Shown here: positions 8,000-19,091 of the stretch, one piece after another | Layout: each line of letters begins with the position of its first letter | Position numbering within the stretch: the first letter of the stretch is position 1 | NCBI RefSeq assembly: GCF_019160155.1 | Contig: NZ_JAFNIH010000023.1 | Coordinates: 297,897 to 361,896 of the forward strand | Reading direction: 5' to 3' | DNA: 64,000 nucleotides | From: Pinisolibacter aquiterrae | GTDB lineage: Bacteria > Pseudomonadota > Alphaproteobacteria > Rhizobiales > Ancalomicrobiaceae | Program-made: the position numbers and the translations under genes | The notes under the pieces: generated by a model | Told to the model about the DNA's origin: nothing | The model's input: the letters and a program-made list of their open reading frames with translations, nothing else | Databases searched by the model: none

Positions 8000-10519
8000 A
8001 TGACCCGCACCGTCCTCGTGCGAAGACCCGAAATGGCTCGCGTGTCCGGCCGGCGCCGCCTCGCGGGGCTCGCCGCCGGCGTCTCCACCGCTCTTCTCGC
8101 GCTCTTCCTCGCGGTCCCTGCCGAGGCGGCCAAGGTCAAGTCGACCGGCACCGCCGCGCTCGCCGGCGGTCCGCGAACCACCACGCCGACGCTGCCGGCC
8201 GGCGACCACATGGTCGTCGAGGCCGATCAGGTCGTCTACGACGATCGCGATTCCTCGGTGACCGCGACCGGCGCGGTGGCGATCTACTACAAGGGCAACG
8301 TGCTGACCGCGCGCAAGGTCACCTATCTGCGCGACACCCAGCGGGTGGTCGCCGAGGGCGACGCGCGGCTGGTCGACAAGGACGGCAACGTCCTGACCGC
8401 GACCAAGATGGACGTCACCCAAGGGTTCTCCGAAGGGTTCGTCGAGTCGCTGCGCATCGACACGATCGATCGCTCGCGCTTCGCCGCGGAGAGCGCGACG
8501 CGCACCGGCGGCAACATCACGGTGTTCGAGAAGGGCGTCTATTCGGCCTGTCAGACCTGCGTCAACGAGCCGGCGAAACCCCCGTTCTGGCAGATCAAGG
8601 CGGCCAAGATCGTCCATGATCAGCAGGAAAAGACCGTCTATTACGAAGACGCCAAGCTCGAGATGCTGGGGACCCCGATCGCCTGGGTGCCGTTCTTCAT
8701 GCATCCCGACCCCTCCGAGCGGCGCAAGACCGGCTTCCTGCTGCCGCGCGTGATCAACTCCGGCTCGCTCGGCCTCGGCATCCAGGTGCCGTTCTACTGG
8801 GCGCCCGTGGCGAACTGGGACGCGACCCTGCAGCCGGTGGCGATGTCGCGCCAGGGCCTGCTCGCCGACGTCGAGGTGCGCCATCGCGTCGAAAGCGGCC
8901 TGATCACGGCGCGCGGCTGGGCGATCTCGCAGCTCCATCCGGAAGCCTTCGTGGCGACCAGCGGCGATCGCCGCGTGCGCGGCGGCTTCAACACCACCGG
9001 CACCTTCACCCTCGGCGACCAGTGGTCGTGGGGCTGGGACGTGACCGAGGTCACCGATCGCCGCTTCCTCGACCAGTATCACCTCTCCACCTCCGATCAG
9101 GATCGCTCGGTCTCGACCGTGTTCCTGAAGGGCGAGGGGCTGAAGTCCTATTTCGAGGCGCGCGCCTACAAGTTCACGGTGCTGAACGACGACAACGGTC
9201 TCGACCGGCTCAACAACCCGCTGCTGTTCGGCGCCGGCTCCGGCCTCCAGGACAAGCAGCCGGTCGTCCATCCGGTGATCGACTACGACAAGGTGCTCGA
9301 GCAGTCGGTGCTGGGCGGCGAGGTCTCCGGCCATCTCAACGTGACCAGCCTGTCGCGCACCCGGACCGACATCGACACGGCCGGCCGCGTCTACGGCATC
9401 GCCGGCACCTTCTCTCGGCTCTCCGGCATGGTCGGATGGCGGCGCCAGTTCATCGATCCGATCGGCCAAGTGTTCACGCCGTCGGCGAGCCTGCGCGGCG
9501 ACGTCTTCTACACGCACTCCGAGGACCGTTCGCTGGTCGACTTCGTCCAGAACGGCACGCTCGGCCGCGTCACGCCGACGGTGGCGCTCGACTACGCCTA
9601 TCCCTTCGTGATGGACAGCTCGATCGGCGCCCACACCTTCTCGCCGATGGCCAAGCTGGTGATCCGGCCGAGCGAGCAATGGGTCGGGCGCCTGCCAAAC
9701 GAGGACGCCCAGAGCGTCGTCTTCGACGACACGACCCTGTTCCGCACCGACAAGTTCTCCGGTTGGGACCGCGCCGAGGGCGGCACCCGCCTCAATCTCG
9801 GCGGGCGCTATTCGTTCCACGGGCCGTCGGGGGGATCGCTGTCGGCGCTGTTCGGCCGCTCCTACCTGCTGTCGGGCGTCAATTCCTTCGTCTATCCCGG
9901 CTACGACGAGTTGCTGCGGCAGGCCCAACTGGGCAATCCGGTGCCGCTGTCGGCCTTCGGCTCCGGCCTCGAGACCAATGCCTCCGACTGGGTCGGCGGT
10001 CTGACCATCGACAGTTCGATGGGCTTCCGGATGGGCGCTCAGGCGCGCTTCGCCGCCGACACGTGGCGGCTCGAGCGCTCCGACATCAAGGCGTCGGGCA
10101 CCTCCGGGCCGCTGTCGGCCTCGGTCACCTGGGCCTACAAGCGCACGCCGGACGTGGTCTACGACCTGCTCACCCAATATGCGACGACCTACGGGGCGGC
10201 GGCGACCGCCGTGCGCGACGCGCTCGAGCGCGAGCGCTCGGAGATCCAGACCGCGACCAATCTGCGTCTGTCGCCGACGTGGCGCCTCTTCGGCGGCGTC
10301 CGCTACGACATGATCGACCATTTCGTGTCGGGCACCAACGCCGGCATCGGCTACGACAACGACAGCTTCTCGATCTCCGTCGCCTATGCCGAATCGACCT
10401 ATTGGTCGCTCGACGGGGGCGTGAACAAGCAGATCCACGATCAGACCGTGTTCCTGCGGTTCGGCCTCAGGACCCTCGGCGACGGCAGCCTGTCGAACTC
10501 GCTCGCCTCCAGCAACTGA
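8000..10519 (+). CDS. lptD: LPS-assembly outer-membrane protein LptD
   Basis: 839 residues. A cleavable signal peptide (ALLALFLAVPAEAA, cleavage near residue 37) is followed by an OstA/LptA-like beta-taco domain (VVEADQVVYDDRDSSVTATG...) and a large C-terminal barrel domain ending with a beta-strand signature. A Cys pair in YSACQTC is typical of alphaproteobacterial LptD. With LptE it inserts LPS into the outer leaflet. ATG at 8000 has an AGGAGG about 10 bases before it, within the end of lptG, showing an operon. The frame is open well upstream by chance of GC bias; the chosen start gives the signal peptide. Confidence 0.93.
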   Translation: MTRTVLVRRPEMARVSGRRRLAGLAAGVSTALLALFLAVPAEAAKVKSTGTAALAGGPRTTTPTLPAGDHMVVEADQVVYDDRDSSVTATGAVAIYYKGNVLTARKVTYLRDTQRVVAEGDARLVDKDGNVLTATKMDVTQGFSEGFVESLRIDTIDRSRFAAESATRTGGNITVFEKGVYSACQTCVNEPAKPPFWQIKAAKIVHDQQEKTVYYEDAKLEMLGTPIAWVPFFMHPDPSERRKTGFLLPRVINSGSLGLGIQVPFYWAPVANWDATLQPVAMSRQGLLADVEVRHRVESGLITARGWAISQLHPEAFVATSGDRRVRGGFNTTGTFTLGDQWSWGWDVTEVTDRRFLDQYHLSTSDQDRSVSTVFLKGEGLKSYFEARAYKFTVLNDDNGLDRLNNPLLFGAGSGLQDKQPVVHPVIDYDKVLEQSVLGGEVSGHLNVTSLSRTRTDIDTAGRVYGIAGTFSRLSGMVGWRRQFIDPIGQVFTPSASLRGDVFYTHSEDRSLVDFVQNGTLGRVTPTVALDYAYPFVMDSSIGAHTFSPMAKLVIRPSEQWVGRLPNEDAQSVVFDDTTLFRTDKFSGWDRAEGGTRLNLGGRYSFHGPSGGSLSALFGRSYLLSGVNSFVYPGYDELLRQAQLGNPVPLSAFGSGLETNASDWVGGLTIDSSMGFRMGAQARFAADTWRLERSDIKASGTSGPLSASVTWAYKRTPDVVYDLLTQYATTYGAAATAVRDALERERSEIQTATNLRLSPTWRLFGGVRYDMIDHFVSGTNAGIGYDNDSFSISVAYAESTYWSLDGGVNKQIHDQTVFLRFGLRTLGDGSLSNSLASSN

Positions 10520-10642
10520 GGCGAAAGCGGCAGAACATCACGATTCCGCCACTTCGGCCTTGCAGGAAGAGCCCTCGACGCGCGAGAGTCTCGTCTTCGC
10601 CGGCGGCCGCGAGGAGACGCGGGCCGCGCCACCAGTTCAGGG

Positions 10643-11608
10643 ATGATTGCCACGATGTCGATGTCACCGCGCCTCACCGCAGCCCTCGCCGTGTTCGCCT
10701 GCGCCGTCTGGTTCGGCTTCGCCGCGATCGCTCCGGCATCGGCGGCGTCGAAGATCCGGGTGGTCGTCAACGGCGAGCCGATCACCACCAACGAGATCGC
10801 CGAGCGGGCGCGGCTGTTGCGCCTGACCAGCCGGACCAGCGCCGCCTCGGTCGAGCGCGCCGCCACCGAGGAGCTGATCGAGGAAAAGCTGAAGCTCCAG
10901 GAGGCCAAACGCGTCGGCATCAAGGCCAGCGACGGGCAGGTCGACGCCGCCTTCGCCTCGATCGCCGGCCGCCTCAAGATCTCGCCGGCGACGCTCGCCC
11001 AGGGCCTGTCGCAGCAGGGTATCTCGCCGAAGAACCTCAAGGAGCGTCTGCGCGTCCAGATCATCTGGCAGCAGCTGGTGGTGGGGCGCTTCCAGCGCAC
11101 CGTGTCGATCTCGGATTCGCAGATCGTCGACGCCCTCGCCAAGAAGACCGACGCCGGCAAGGCGGCGGCGAAGGGCGACGGCAAGACCGTCGAATATTCG
11201 CTGAAGCAGGTCGTGCTCGTGATCCCCAAGGCGGGCGGCAGCGAGAGCGCCCGCATGCGCGAGGCGGAGGGCCTGCGCAGCCGCATCACCTCCTGCGATC
11301 AGCTGGTCGAGGCGGTGAAGCCGATGAACGAAGCCCTGGTCAAGAACCTCGGCAAGCGCACCGAGGACGAGCTGCCCGAGCAGTTCCGCGGCCTGCTCGG
11401 CGGCGTCGAGGTCGGCCGGCTCGCCAAGCCGATGCGCACGCCGATCGGCGTGGAGATGATCGCCGTCTGCGGCAAGCGCGATCTCAGCGGCGACTTCGAG
11501 GTCCGCTCCAAGGTCGAGGACGAGCTGCGCACCCAGGAGGGCGAGGTCTTCGCCCGGCGCTACATCAACGATCTGCGCCGCATCGCCGTCATCGACTATC
11601 GCCGTTGA
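10643..11608 (+). CDS. surA: SurA N-terminal domain-containing periplasmic chaperone
   Basis: 321 residues with a signal peptide ([24 protein letters not shown]). The mature start [23 protein letters not shown] is the SurA_N signature, followed by helices with [18 protein letters not shown]. SurA escorts outer-membrane proteins such as LptD through the periplasm, which fits its place right after lptD. Only one parvulin-like region is present (from about 190, [13 protein letters not shown]) and it lacks the clear HILV-type isomerase signature, so it may act as a chaperone without isomerase activity. In-frame ATGs at 10655 and 10661 are alternative starts; no strong ribosome site separates them. 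Confidence 0.78.
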   Translation: MIATMSMSPRLTAALAVFACAVWFGFAAIAPASAASKIRVVVNGEPITTNEIAERARLLRLTSRTSAASVERAATEELIEEKLKLQEAKRVGIKASDGQVDAAFASIAGRLKISPATLAQGLSQQGISPKNLKERLRVQIIWQQLVVGRFQRTVSISDSQIVDALAKKTDAGKAAAKGDGKTVEYSLKQVVLVIPKAGGSESARMREAEGLRSRITSCDQLVEAVKPMNEALVKNLGKRTEDELPEQFRGLLGGVEVGRLAKPMRTPIGVEMIAVCGKRDLSGDFEVRSKVEDELRTQEGEVFARRYINDLRRIAVIDYRR

Positions 11609-11619
11609 GGCCCGCCGCC

Positions 11620-12657
11620 GTGCCGTCGTCCACGCCCCGCAGCGCCCCCCTCCCCCTCGCGCTGACCTGCGGCGAGCCGGCCGGAATCGGGCCCGACGTG
11701 ACGCTCGCCGCATGGCTCCGGCGCCACGCCGACGCCCTGCCGCCGTTCTACGCGATCGGCGCGGTCGAGCTCTATCGCCGCCGCGCGACCCGGCTCGGGC
11801 TCGAGGTTCCGATCGTCGCCGTCGCTCCGGGCGAGGCGCTGGAGGTCTTCGACCGCGCGCTGCCGGTGGTCGATCTCGGTCTGCCGACGGTCGGCGAACC
11901 GGGCCGGCTCGATCCGATCGACGCGGCCGTGGTGATCGCGGCGATCGAACGGGCGGTCGACGACGTCGCGGCCGGACGGGCGCGGGCGATCGTCACCAAT
12001 CCCTTGCACAAACACGCGCTCTACGCGGTCGGCTTCGCCCATCCCGGCCATACCGAATTCCTCGGCGCCCTCGCCGCCTCGATCGCCCCGCCGCCGGACG
12101 GCGTCGCGTGGCGGGCGGTGATGATGCTGGCGGGGCCGGATCTGCGCACCGTGCCGGTCACCGTCCACGTCGCGCTCGCCGAGGCGGCACGGACCCTCGA
12201 CGCCGAGACGATCGTCGCCACCGGCCGCATCGTCGCCGCCGATCTCCGCCGGCGCTTCGGCCTTCCGGCGCCGCGTCTGGCGATCGCCGGGCTCAATCCC
12301 CATGCCGGCGAGGACGGGGCGATGGGCCGCGAGGACATCGAGGTGATCCGCCCGGCGGTCGAGCGCCTGCGCGCCGAGGGCATCGACGCGCGCGGGCCGC
12401 TGCCGGCCGACACGATGTTCCATGCCCGGGCGCGCGCGACCTACGACGCGGCACTGTGCATGTATCACGATCAGGCGCTGATCCCGGTCAAGACGATCGC
12501 CTTCGACGAGACCGTCAACGTCACGCTGGGGCTTCCCTTCGTGCGGACGTCGCCCGACCACGGCACGGCGCTCGACATCGCCGGTTCGGGCAAGGCGCTG
12601 CCGGAGAGCCTGATCGCGGCGATCCGGCTGGCGGCGTCGATGAGCGAGGCGGCGTGA
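11620..12657 (+). CDS. pdxA: 4-hydroxythreonine-4-phosphate dehydrogenase
   Basis: 345 residues. PdxA oxidises 4-phosphohydroxy-L-threonine in pyridoxal phosphate synthesis. Family hallmarks are visible: [14 protein letters not shown] at the N-terminus, [10 protein letters not shown], the metal-binding [20 protein letters not shown] and [15 protein letters not shown] with the remaining metal ligands. The GTG at 11620 is used; an in-frame TTG at 11605 overlaps the surA stop and is a weaker alternative. It sits between surA and rsmA exactly as in many proteobacteria (surA-pdxA-rsmA), and its stop overlaps the rsmA start by one base. Confidence 0.93.
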   Translation: MPSSTPRSAPLPLALTCGEPAGIGPDVTLAAWLRRHADALPPFYAIGAVELYRRRATRLGLEVPIVAVAPGEALEVFDRALPVVDLGLPTVGEPGRLDPIDAAVVIAAIERAVDDVAAGRARAIVTNPLHKHALYAVGFAHPGHTEFLGALAASIAPPPDGVAWRAVMMLAGPDLRTVPVTVHVALAEAARTLDAETIVATGRIVAADLRRRFGLPAPRLAIAGLNPHAGEDGAMGREDIEVIRPAVERLRAEGIDARGPLPADTMFHARARATYDAALCMYHDQALIPVKTIAFDETVNVTLGLPFVRTSPDHGTALDIAGSGKALPESLIAAIRLAASMSEAA

Positions 12658-13526
12658 TGGCGCAGATCGACGATCTGCCGCCGCTGCGGGACGTCATCGC
12701 GCGGCACGAGCTCTCGGCGCTGAAGTCGCTCGGGCAGAACTTCCTGCTCGACCTCAACCTCACCGCCCGCATCGCGCGGGCCGGCGGGCCGCTCGCCGAC
12801 ACGCTGATCGTCGAGGTCGGTCCCGGTCCCGGCGGGCTGACGCGGGCGCTGCTCGCGGAAGGCGCGGGCAAGGTGGTGGCGATCGAGCGCGACCGGCGCT
12901 GTCTCGCCGCGCTCGCCGAGATCGCCGCGCATTATCCCGGCCGGCTCGAGGTGATCGAGGGCGACGCGCTCGAGGTCGACATCGGCCGCATCGTCGCCGA
13001 ACAGGGCGGCGGCAAACAGGCGCGTCTGGTCGCCAATCTGCCCTACAACGTGGCGACGCCGCTGCTCGTCGGCTGGCTGCGCGCCGAGCCGTGGCCGGCG
13101 TGGTGGGCGTCGGCGACGTTGATGTTCCAGCGCGAGGTCGCCGAACGGATCGTGGCGACGCCCGACGACGATCACTACGGCCGCCTCGGGGTTCTCGCCG
13201 GCTGGCGGACCGAGGCGCGGATCCTGTTCGATCTCGCGCCCTCGGCCTTCACGCCGCCGCCGAAGGTCACCTCCTCGGTGGTGCGGCTGATCCCGCGCGA
13301 GACGCCGCTCGCGGTCGATCCGGACGTCTTGGAGCGGGTGGTGGCGGCGGCCTTCGGGCAGCGCCGCAAGATGCTCCGGCAGTCGCTGAAGGGGCTCGGG
13401 ATCGATCCGGCGACCCTGCTCGCGGCCGCCGGGATCGAGCCGACCCGACGGGCGGAGGAGATCGACGTCGCCGGGTTCGTGCGATTGGCGAATGCGCTCG
13501 TCGCGGGGAAGACGAAAGCGCCGTGA
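12657..13526 (+). CDS. rsmA: 16S rRNA (adenine1518/1519-N6,N6)-dimethyltransferase
   Basis: 289 residues. RsmA (KsgA) dimethylates two adjacent adenines near the 3' end of 16S rRNA late in small-subunit assembly. The SAM-binding [15 protein letters not shown] (from about residue 52), the acidic [10 protein letters not shown] and the catalytic [11 protein letters not shown] motif are all present, with the helical C-terminal domain behind. The ATG shares its A with the TGA of pdxA (TGATG), indicating translational coupling. This is the last gene of the lpt-surA-pdxA run and converges with gmk. Confidence 0.95.
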   Translation: MAQIDDLPPLRDVIARHELSALKSLGQNFLLDLNLTARIARAGGPLADTLIVEVGPGPGGLTRALLAEGAGKVVAIERDRRCLAALAEIAAHYPGRLEVIEGDALEVDIGRIVAEQGGGKQARLVANLPYNVATPLLVGWLRAEPWPAWWASATLMFQREVAERIVATPDDDHYGRLGVLAGWRTEARILFDLAPSAFTPPPKVTSSVVRLIPRETPLAVDPDVLERVVAAAFGQRRKMLRQSLKGLGIDPATLLAAAGIEPTRRAEEIDVAGFVRLANALVAGKTKAP

Positions 13527-13536
13527 GGTGGAGTGT

Positions 13537-13564
13537 GGCGGATTGCGGCTTCGCCCGATCCGCC
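13537..13564. repeat. REP-like palindrome between convergent rsmA and gmk
   Basis: GGCGGAT (13537-13543) pairs with ATCCGCC (13558-13564), and an inner GCG-GCTT-CGC continues the stem. The sequence style (GGCGGAT...ATCCGCCCTACG) resembles palindromic units scattered between genes in many proteobacteria. Its position between two converging genes means it can also serve as a two-way terminator. I saw only this copy in the window. Confidence 0.5.
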
Positions 13565-13572
13565 CTACGGGG

Positions 13573-14214
13573 TCACCCCTCCGCCAGCAATCCCTCGACG
13601 AAACCTTCCAGCCCGGTCTGGCGGAAGCGCTTCAGGCGTTCGGTGCGCAGGATCGCCTTGACGTCGTCATAGGCGCGCGTGAGGTCCTCGTTGACGATGA
13701 CGTAATCGAAGCGGCGCCATTCGGCGATCTCGACCTTGGCGTTGTCGAGCCGCTTGGCGATCACCTCTTCGCTGTCCTCGGCGCGGCGATGGAGTCGGGC
13801 CGCCAGCTCCTTCATCGACGGCGGCAGGATGAAGATCGCCACCACGTCCTCGGGCAGCTTCTCCTTGACCTGGACCGTGCCCTGCCAATCGATGTCGAAG
13901 AGGATGTCGCGACCGGCGCTGAAGGCCTGCTCGACCGCCTCGCGCGGGGTGCCGTAGAAATTGCCGTGCACCTCGGCCCATTCCAGCAGCTCGCCGTGAT
14001 CGCGCAGCGCCTGGAATCGGTTCCTCGAGATGAAGTGGTAATGGACCCCGTCGATCTCCGAGGAGCGCTTGGCGCGGGTCGTCACCGAGACGGACAGCGC
14101 GATCTCGCGATCCTGCTCGATCAGCAACCGCGACAGGGTCGATTTGCCGGCGCCGGAGGGCGAGGCCAGGACGAAGCCGAGGCCACGACGGCCGGCGAAG
14201 GACTGCGCGCGCAT
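13573..14214 (-). CDS. gmk: Guanylate kinase
   Basis: 213 residues. Gmk phosphorylates GMP to GDP with ATP. The P-loop [10 protein letters not shown] lies at about 17-26. The GMP-binding pieces follow: [19 protein letters not shown], then GNFYGTP and ILFDIDWQG with the Walker-B-like Asp. The N-terminal [10 protein letters not shown] is a short basic leader before the fold. It follows yicC after 8 bases on the same strand, a pairing seen widely in bacteria. No oddities. Confidence 0.95.
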   Translation of the reverse strand: MRAQSFAGRRGLGFVLASPSGAGKSTLSRLLIEQDREIALSVSVTTRAKRSSEIDGVHYHFISRNRFQALRDHGELLEWAEVHGNFYGTPREAVEQAFSAGRDILFDIDWQGTVQVKEKLPEDVVAIFILPPSMKELAARLHRRAEDSEEVIAKRLDNAKVEIAEWRRFDYVIVNEDLTRAYDDVKAILRTERLKRFRQTGLEGFVEGLLAEG

Positions 14215-14222
14215 GGCGGGGC

Positions 14223-15110
14223 TCACTCGATGTTCTGGATCTGCTCGCGCAGCTGATCGACCACGGCCTTCATGTCGAGGCCGATCGCGGTCAGCTCGCG
14301 GTCGTTGGCCTTGGAGCAGAGCGTGTTGGTCTCGCGGTTGAATTCCTGGGTCAGGAAATCGAGCCGGCGGCCGACGGCGCCACCGCCGCCGATCAGGCGG
14401 CGCGCCTCGGCGACATGGGTGGTGAGCCGGTCGAGCTCCTCGCGGATGTCGGCGCGGGTGGCCAGCAGCACCGCCTCCTGGGCGAGACGCTGCGGATCGA
14501 GCGCCGGCACGGCGCCGAGCAGGGCCTCGACCTGTTCGGCGAGGCGGGCGCGGATCGCCTCGGGCGTGCGCGCGGGATGAGCCTCGGCGGCGGCGGTGAG
14601 GCGCTCGATCTCGTCGATCTGGGCGGCGAGCACGCGGCCGATCGCCTCGCCCTCGCGGGCACGCGCGGCGGCGAGGCCCTCGACGGCGGTTTCGAGACCG
14701 GCCAGGAGCGCGGCGTCGAGCGCGGCGCGCTGGACCTCGTCGTCCTCGACCTCGGTCGTCTCGAGGACGCCCTTCAGCGCCAGGATGCCGTCGAGGCTCG
14801 GCGCGGCGGCGTCGATGCGGTCGGCGATGCGGTTCATCGCCGCGAGCACGGCGTCGAGCACCTGCTCGTTGATGCGCAGCGTCGTCGCGCCGCCCTCGCG
14901 GGTCACCGTCAGGGACACCTGGACGTTGCCGCGGGTCAGGCTCTCGCCGATGCGCTTGCGGGCGGCGACCTCGAGGCGGTCGAGGCCGGGCGGCAGGCGC
15001 AGGCGCACGTCGAGGCCCTTGCCGTTGACCGAGCGCAGTTCCCAGGTCCATCGCTGGCCGTCGTGGCTGCCGTCGCTGCGGGCGAAGCCGGTCATGCTGT
15101 CGAGCGTCAT
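14223..15110 (-). CDS. yicC: YicC family endoribonuclease
   Basis: 295 residues, full length. The N-terminal [10 protein letters not shown] and [18 protein letters not shown] and the C-terminal [24 protein letters not shown] are the family signatures. E. coli YicC has been described as an endoribonuclease acting on small RNA; the acidic and His-poor C-terminal DUF1732 domain carries the likely metal site. It lies between mltG and gmk, all read leftward, matching the usual Hyphomicrobiales order. Start at 15110 gives the conserved [11 protein letters not shown]. Confidence 0.9.
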   Translation of the reverse strand: MTLDSMTGFARSDGSHDGQRWTWELRSVNGKGLDVRLRLPPGLDRLEVAARKRIGESLTRGNVQVSLTVTREGGATTLRINEQVLDAVLAAMNRIADRIDAAAPSLDGILALKGVLETTEVEDDEVQRAALDAALLAGLETAVEGLAAARAREGEAIGRVLAAQIDEIERLTAAAEAHPARTPEAIRARLAEQVEALLGAVPALDPQRLAQEAVLLATRADIREELDRLTTHVAEARRLIGGGGAVGRRLDFLTQEFNRETNTLCSKANDRELTAIGLDMKAVVDQLREQIQNIE

Positions 15111-15174
15111 CGATCCCGTCTTTCGGCTGCGGAGAGGGGTCTCCGCCGGAACGAGGTTCCGGCGGGCGCGACCG

Positions 15175-16440
15175 TCAGTTGCCGTTCTGCCCCGCCGGGG
15201 TCGCCGGCGCAAGAGGCGGACGCGCGGCCTCGCTCGCCTTGCGGCCCTGCTCGATCGAGCGCCAGCGCTGAACGTTGCGATTGTGCTCTTCGAGCGTCTC
15301 GGAGAAGACGTGGCCGCCGGTGCCGTCGGCGACGAAGAAGAGCTCGTTGGTGCGCGAGGGATTGGCCACCGCCTCCAGCGCCGCGCGGCCGGGATTGCAG
15401 ATCGGTCCGGGCGGCAGACCCTGGATGCGATAGGTGTTGTAGGGGTTGGGCGAGGCGAGGTCGGACCGCAGGATGGTGCGGCCCTCGAGCCAGGCCTTGC
15501 CGCCGTAGAGGCCGTAGAGCACGGTCGGGTCGGTCTCGAGCCGCATGCCCTTGCGCAGGCGATTGATGAAGACGGCGGCGACGCGCGGACGCTCGTCGGC
15601 CTTGCCGGTCTCCTTCTCGACGATCGAGGCGAGGATGACCATCTCACGGGGCGAGGCGAGCGGCAGGCCGGGCGAGCGATGGGCCCAGGCGTCGGCGACG
15701 CGGCGCTCCATCGCCTTCTTCATCTGGTCGAGGATCTGCTCGCGGGTGGTGCTGCCGCGCGAGTAGCTGTAGGTCTCCGGCAGGATCGAGCCTTCCTCGG
15801 GAATGACCGTGATCTTGCCCTGGAGGATCTGATCCTCGAGGAGGCGACGTACGATCTGCTCGCTCGACCAGCCTTCCGGGAAGGTGATGCGGTGCTGGAC
15901 GGTGCGGCCCTCGGTGAGTTCCTCCATCACCTCGCGCATGGAGAGGCCGGGCGCGAACTCGTATTCGCCCGCCTTCAGCTTCTCCGCCTGTCCGCTCAAC
16001 TTGGCGGCGAGCGAGAATGTGGTGGCGTCGGTGATGACGCCGCGCTTCTCCAAGAGATCGGCGATGGCGCCGGTGCCGGTGGCATTGGGGACCACCACCA
16101 CGACCGGCGCGGTCAGCGGTCCCTTGGCGCCGTAGCGCTGCTGGGCGAGCCAGGCGAAGGCGCCGGCGCCGAGCACGATCACGGTGATCACCGAGAAGAT
16201 GGCGTTGAGGAAGTTGACCGTCGAACTGCGGGCGGCCTTGGAGCGCTTCGGCGGCGGCGGCACCTCGGAGGGCTCGATCGCGGCGCGCGGGCTCTTGGGC
16301 AGCGCGCGGCCGGTCTCGGCGCGCGTCTCGGAGGGGGCTTCGGCCCGGGTCTCGGGCGCGGTCTCCGTCACCGCCGGCGTCTCGGAACGCGGCGCGGTCT
16401 CGGCTTCACCGGGGGTCGGCTGGTTGGGTTCGGACGTCAT
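15175..16440 (-). CDS. mltG: Endolytic murein transglycosylase MltG
   Basis: 421 residues. A Glu/Pro/Thr-rich cytoplasmic tail (1-70) precedes a single membrane anchor (about 73-97, FLNAIFSVITVIVLGAGAFAW). The periplasmic part carries a LysM-like segment and the YceG catalytic domain. The catalytic Glu is in LASIVEKET, and ETDPTVLYGL and YNTYRIQGLPPGPICNPG complete the signature. MltG cuts nascent glycan strands and is thought to set their length. It follows fabF on the same strand, as in many relatives. Confidence 0.93.
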   Translation of the reverse strand: MTSEPNQPTPGEAETAPRSETPAVTETAPETRAEAPSETRAETGRALPKSPRAAIEPSEVPPPPKRSKAARSSTVNFLNAIFSVITVIVLGAGAFAWLAQQRYGAKGPLTAPVVVVVPNATGTGAIADLLEKRGVITDATTFSLAAKLSGQAEKLKAGEYEFAPGLSMREVMEELTEGRTVQHRITFPEGWSSEQIVRRLLEDQILQGKITVIPEEGSILPETYSYSRGSTTREQILDQMKKAMERRVADAWAHRSPGLPLASPREMVILASIVEKETGKADERPRVAAVFINRLRKGMRLETDPTVLYGLYGGKAWLEGRTILRSDLASPNPYNTYRIQGLPPGPICNPGRAALEAVANPSRTNELFFVADGTGGHVFSETLEEHNRNVQRWRSIEQGRKASEAARPPLAPATPAGQNGN

Positions 16441-16734
16441 GACACCTCGCGGCTCGATTGGTCGAATCGACCCCGTTTCGGCGGCGAGACGACGGCACGA
16501 ACGTGGCGAAACCACGATCCGGCGCATCTCGATCGCGGTTCCGGTCGATCCTCGTGGTCGGCCTCGAGCGAATCCCGCCCGACGCGTCTCCGTCGACGGG
16601 CGCATCTGAGCCCGTTCGCCGCCTCGGGGCAAGTCGCCCGGCGGCGAGTCGGGGGACGGCGGGGGAAAACCCTCCGTCGTCGTCCGCGCATGCGCTTCGC
16701 GGCGGCCCGTGAGCGGGCCGTCGTCTCCCTCGCC

Positions 16735-17994
<1,260 letters not shown>

Positions 17995-18406
17995 CGCGCC
18001 ACCTCGTTCTCTACCCGTCAGACTGCGCTCACGGCCACCCCCTCGTCGCGCGGGCGCGAGGCGGACGACCGACGATTCGGGGACGAGGCGGCGGATCGGC
18101 CGGATCGACGTCTCGAGCGCGCATCCGCCCTCGAAGGTGCCGATCACCGGATGCCGACGGTGCCGAAGGCGTCCCGATCCGATCGCCGGAGACGGCCGAA
18201 ACGGCCGACGCCCCCGACCGTCGCGAACACCGAGGGAGACCTCGGTGCGATCGCGATCGAAGGCATGTTCGACGGTCGGGCTCGGTGCTCGAAACTCGTC
18301 GCCCAACGTATGCACGCCGGCCACGAGGGCCGGCGTTCGCTTTCGTCACGAATCCCGATGGGCTCGCTCCCCGTCCTCGGGACGCGGAGACGACCCCGAA
18401 CCGGCC
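17995..18406. other. acpP-fabF intergenic region with hairpin at 18314-18336
   Basis: About 410 bases with no supported gene. A perfect 9-base-pair hairpin (18314-18322 with 18328-18336, 5-base loop) lies about 70 bases past the acpP stop. No U-run follows in the leftward direction, so it may partly terminate, attenuate or protect the acpP transcript. A weak 106-codon leftward frame (18029-18349) begins inside this hairpin region and is very Arg/Ser-rich, so I do not call it a gene. Confidence 0.45.
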
Positions 18407-18646
18407 TCAGGCGGCCACGTTCTTCTCGAGGAACTTGACCGCGTCACCGACGGTCAGGATCGTCTCGGCGGCATCGTCCGGAATCTCGACGCCGAATTCT
18501 TCCTCGAACGCCATGACCAGCTCGACCACGTCCAGCGAGTCGGAGCCGAGGTCGTCGATGAAGCTCGCGTTCTCGGTCACCTTCTCGGCGTCGACGCCGA
18601 GGTGCTCGATCACGATCTTCTTCACGCGTTCAGCGATGTCGCTCAT
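18407..18646 (-). CDS. acpP: Acyl carrier protein
   Basis: 79 residues, acidic and four-helical. The phosphopantetheine attachment serine is S37 in the invariant [19 protein letters not shown]. It carries acyl chains through fatty acid synthesis and donates them to lipid A and phospholipid assembly. Start [17 protein letters not shown] is standard. It lies between fabG and fabF in the usual order but is flanked on both sides by long non-coding stretches, consistent with the separate strong promoter that acpP usually has. Confidence 0.96.
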   Translation of the reverse strand: MSDIAERVKKIVIEHLGVDAEKVTENASFIDDLGSDSLDVVELVMAFEEEFGVEIPDDAAETILTVGDAVKFLEKNVAA

Positions 18647-19056
18647 GTGTTTTTCTTCCCAGAACAGGATAAACCGACCCCGAAAACACCGACGTCGCCG
18701 TCGGCGCCCCGATACGAAACTCCAAGACGACGGCGGAACGCCTTCGCGTCCGACGCCGGGCGTCCGACGAGACGACGGAGGCACTCCGCCTCGACCGTCT
18801 CCGACACCCTTCTCGCCCTGCGCCGCGACGCCCTTGGGCGCCTCGTTTGATCCGCAGGCCGAACGACGATCCAACCCCCCGGCTCGGGGTCGCGGGCAGT
18901 CCCGTCGACCCTCGTGATCGTCGTGTCACCGAGGCGGCGATGCTCTCGCATCCCTGCCGTCCCGGCCTTGCGATCCCGCCTCTCACGGCGGGACCGGGGT
19001 GGTTGCTAGCACACTTTCCCAGGCTTGACCAGTGACCCGAAATGTCCGGAAAGTGC
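18647..19056. other. acpP upstream/leader region
   Basis: About 410 bases between the fabG terminator and acpP, without a supported gene. It would form an unusually long 5' leader if transcription starts at the promoter proposed at 19003-19031. A small hairpin (CCCGCC with GGCGGG) lies at 18975-18992, near the predicted 5' end. No RNA family was recognised. Confidence 0.4.
19003..19031 (-). promoter_or_regulatory. Possible acpP promoter
   Basis: Read leftward, TGGTCA (19031-19026) and TAGCAA (19008-19003) are separated by 17 bases, directly after the fabG terminator. Match to the sigma-70 consensus is moderate; the placement is the stronger argument. Confidence 0.35.
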
Positions 19057-19089
19057 GAGGAAAAGCCCGTATTCTCGGGGCTTTTCCTC
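19057..19089 (-). terminator. Rho-independent terminator after fabG
   Basis: A perfect 12-base-pair stem (19057-19068 with 19078-19089, 9-base loop) starts 2 bases past the fabG stop. The 3' arm carries a run of four T in the reading direction. It separates fabD-fabG from acpP. Confidence 0.75.
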
Positions 19090-19091
19090 AA

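Noticed and set aside
18029..18349. A 106-codon leftward frame between acpP and fabF
   Set aside because: Arg/Ser-rich, no ribosome site, starts at the edge of the acpP downstream hairpin and shows no recognisable fold.
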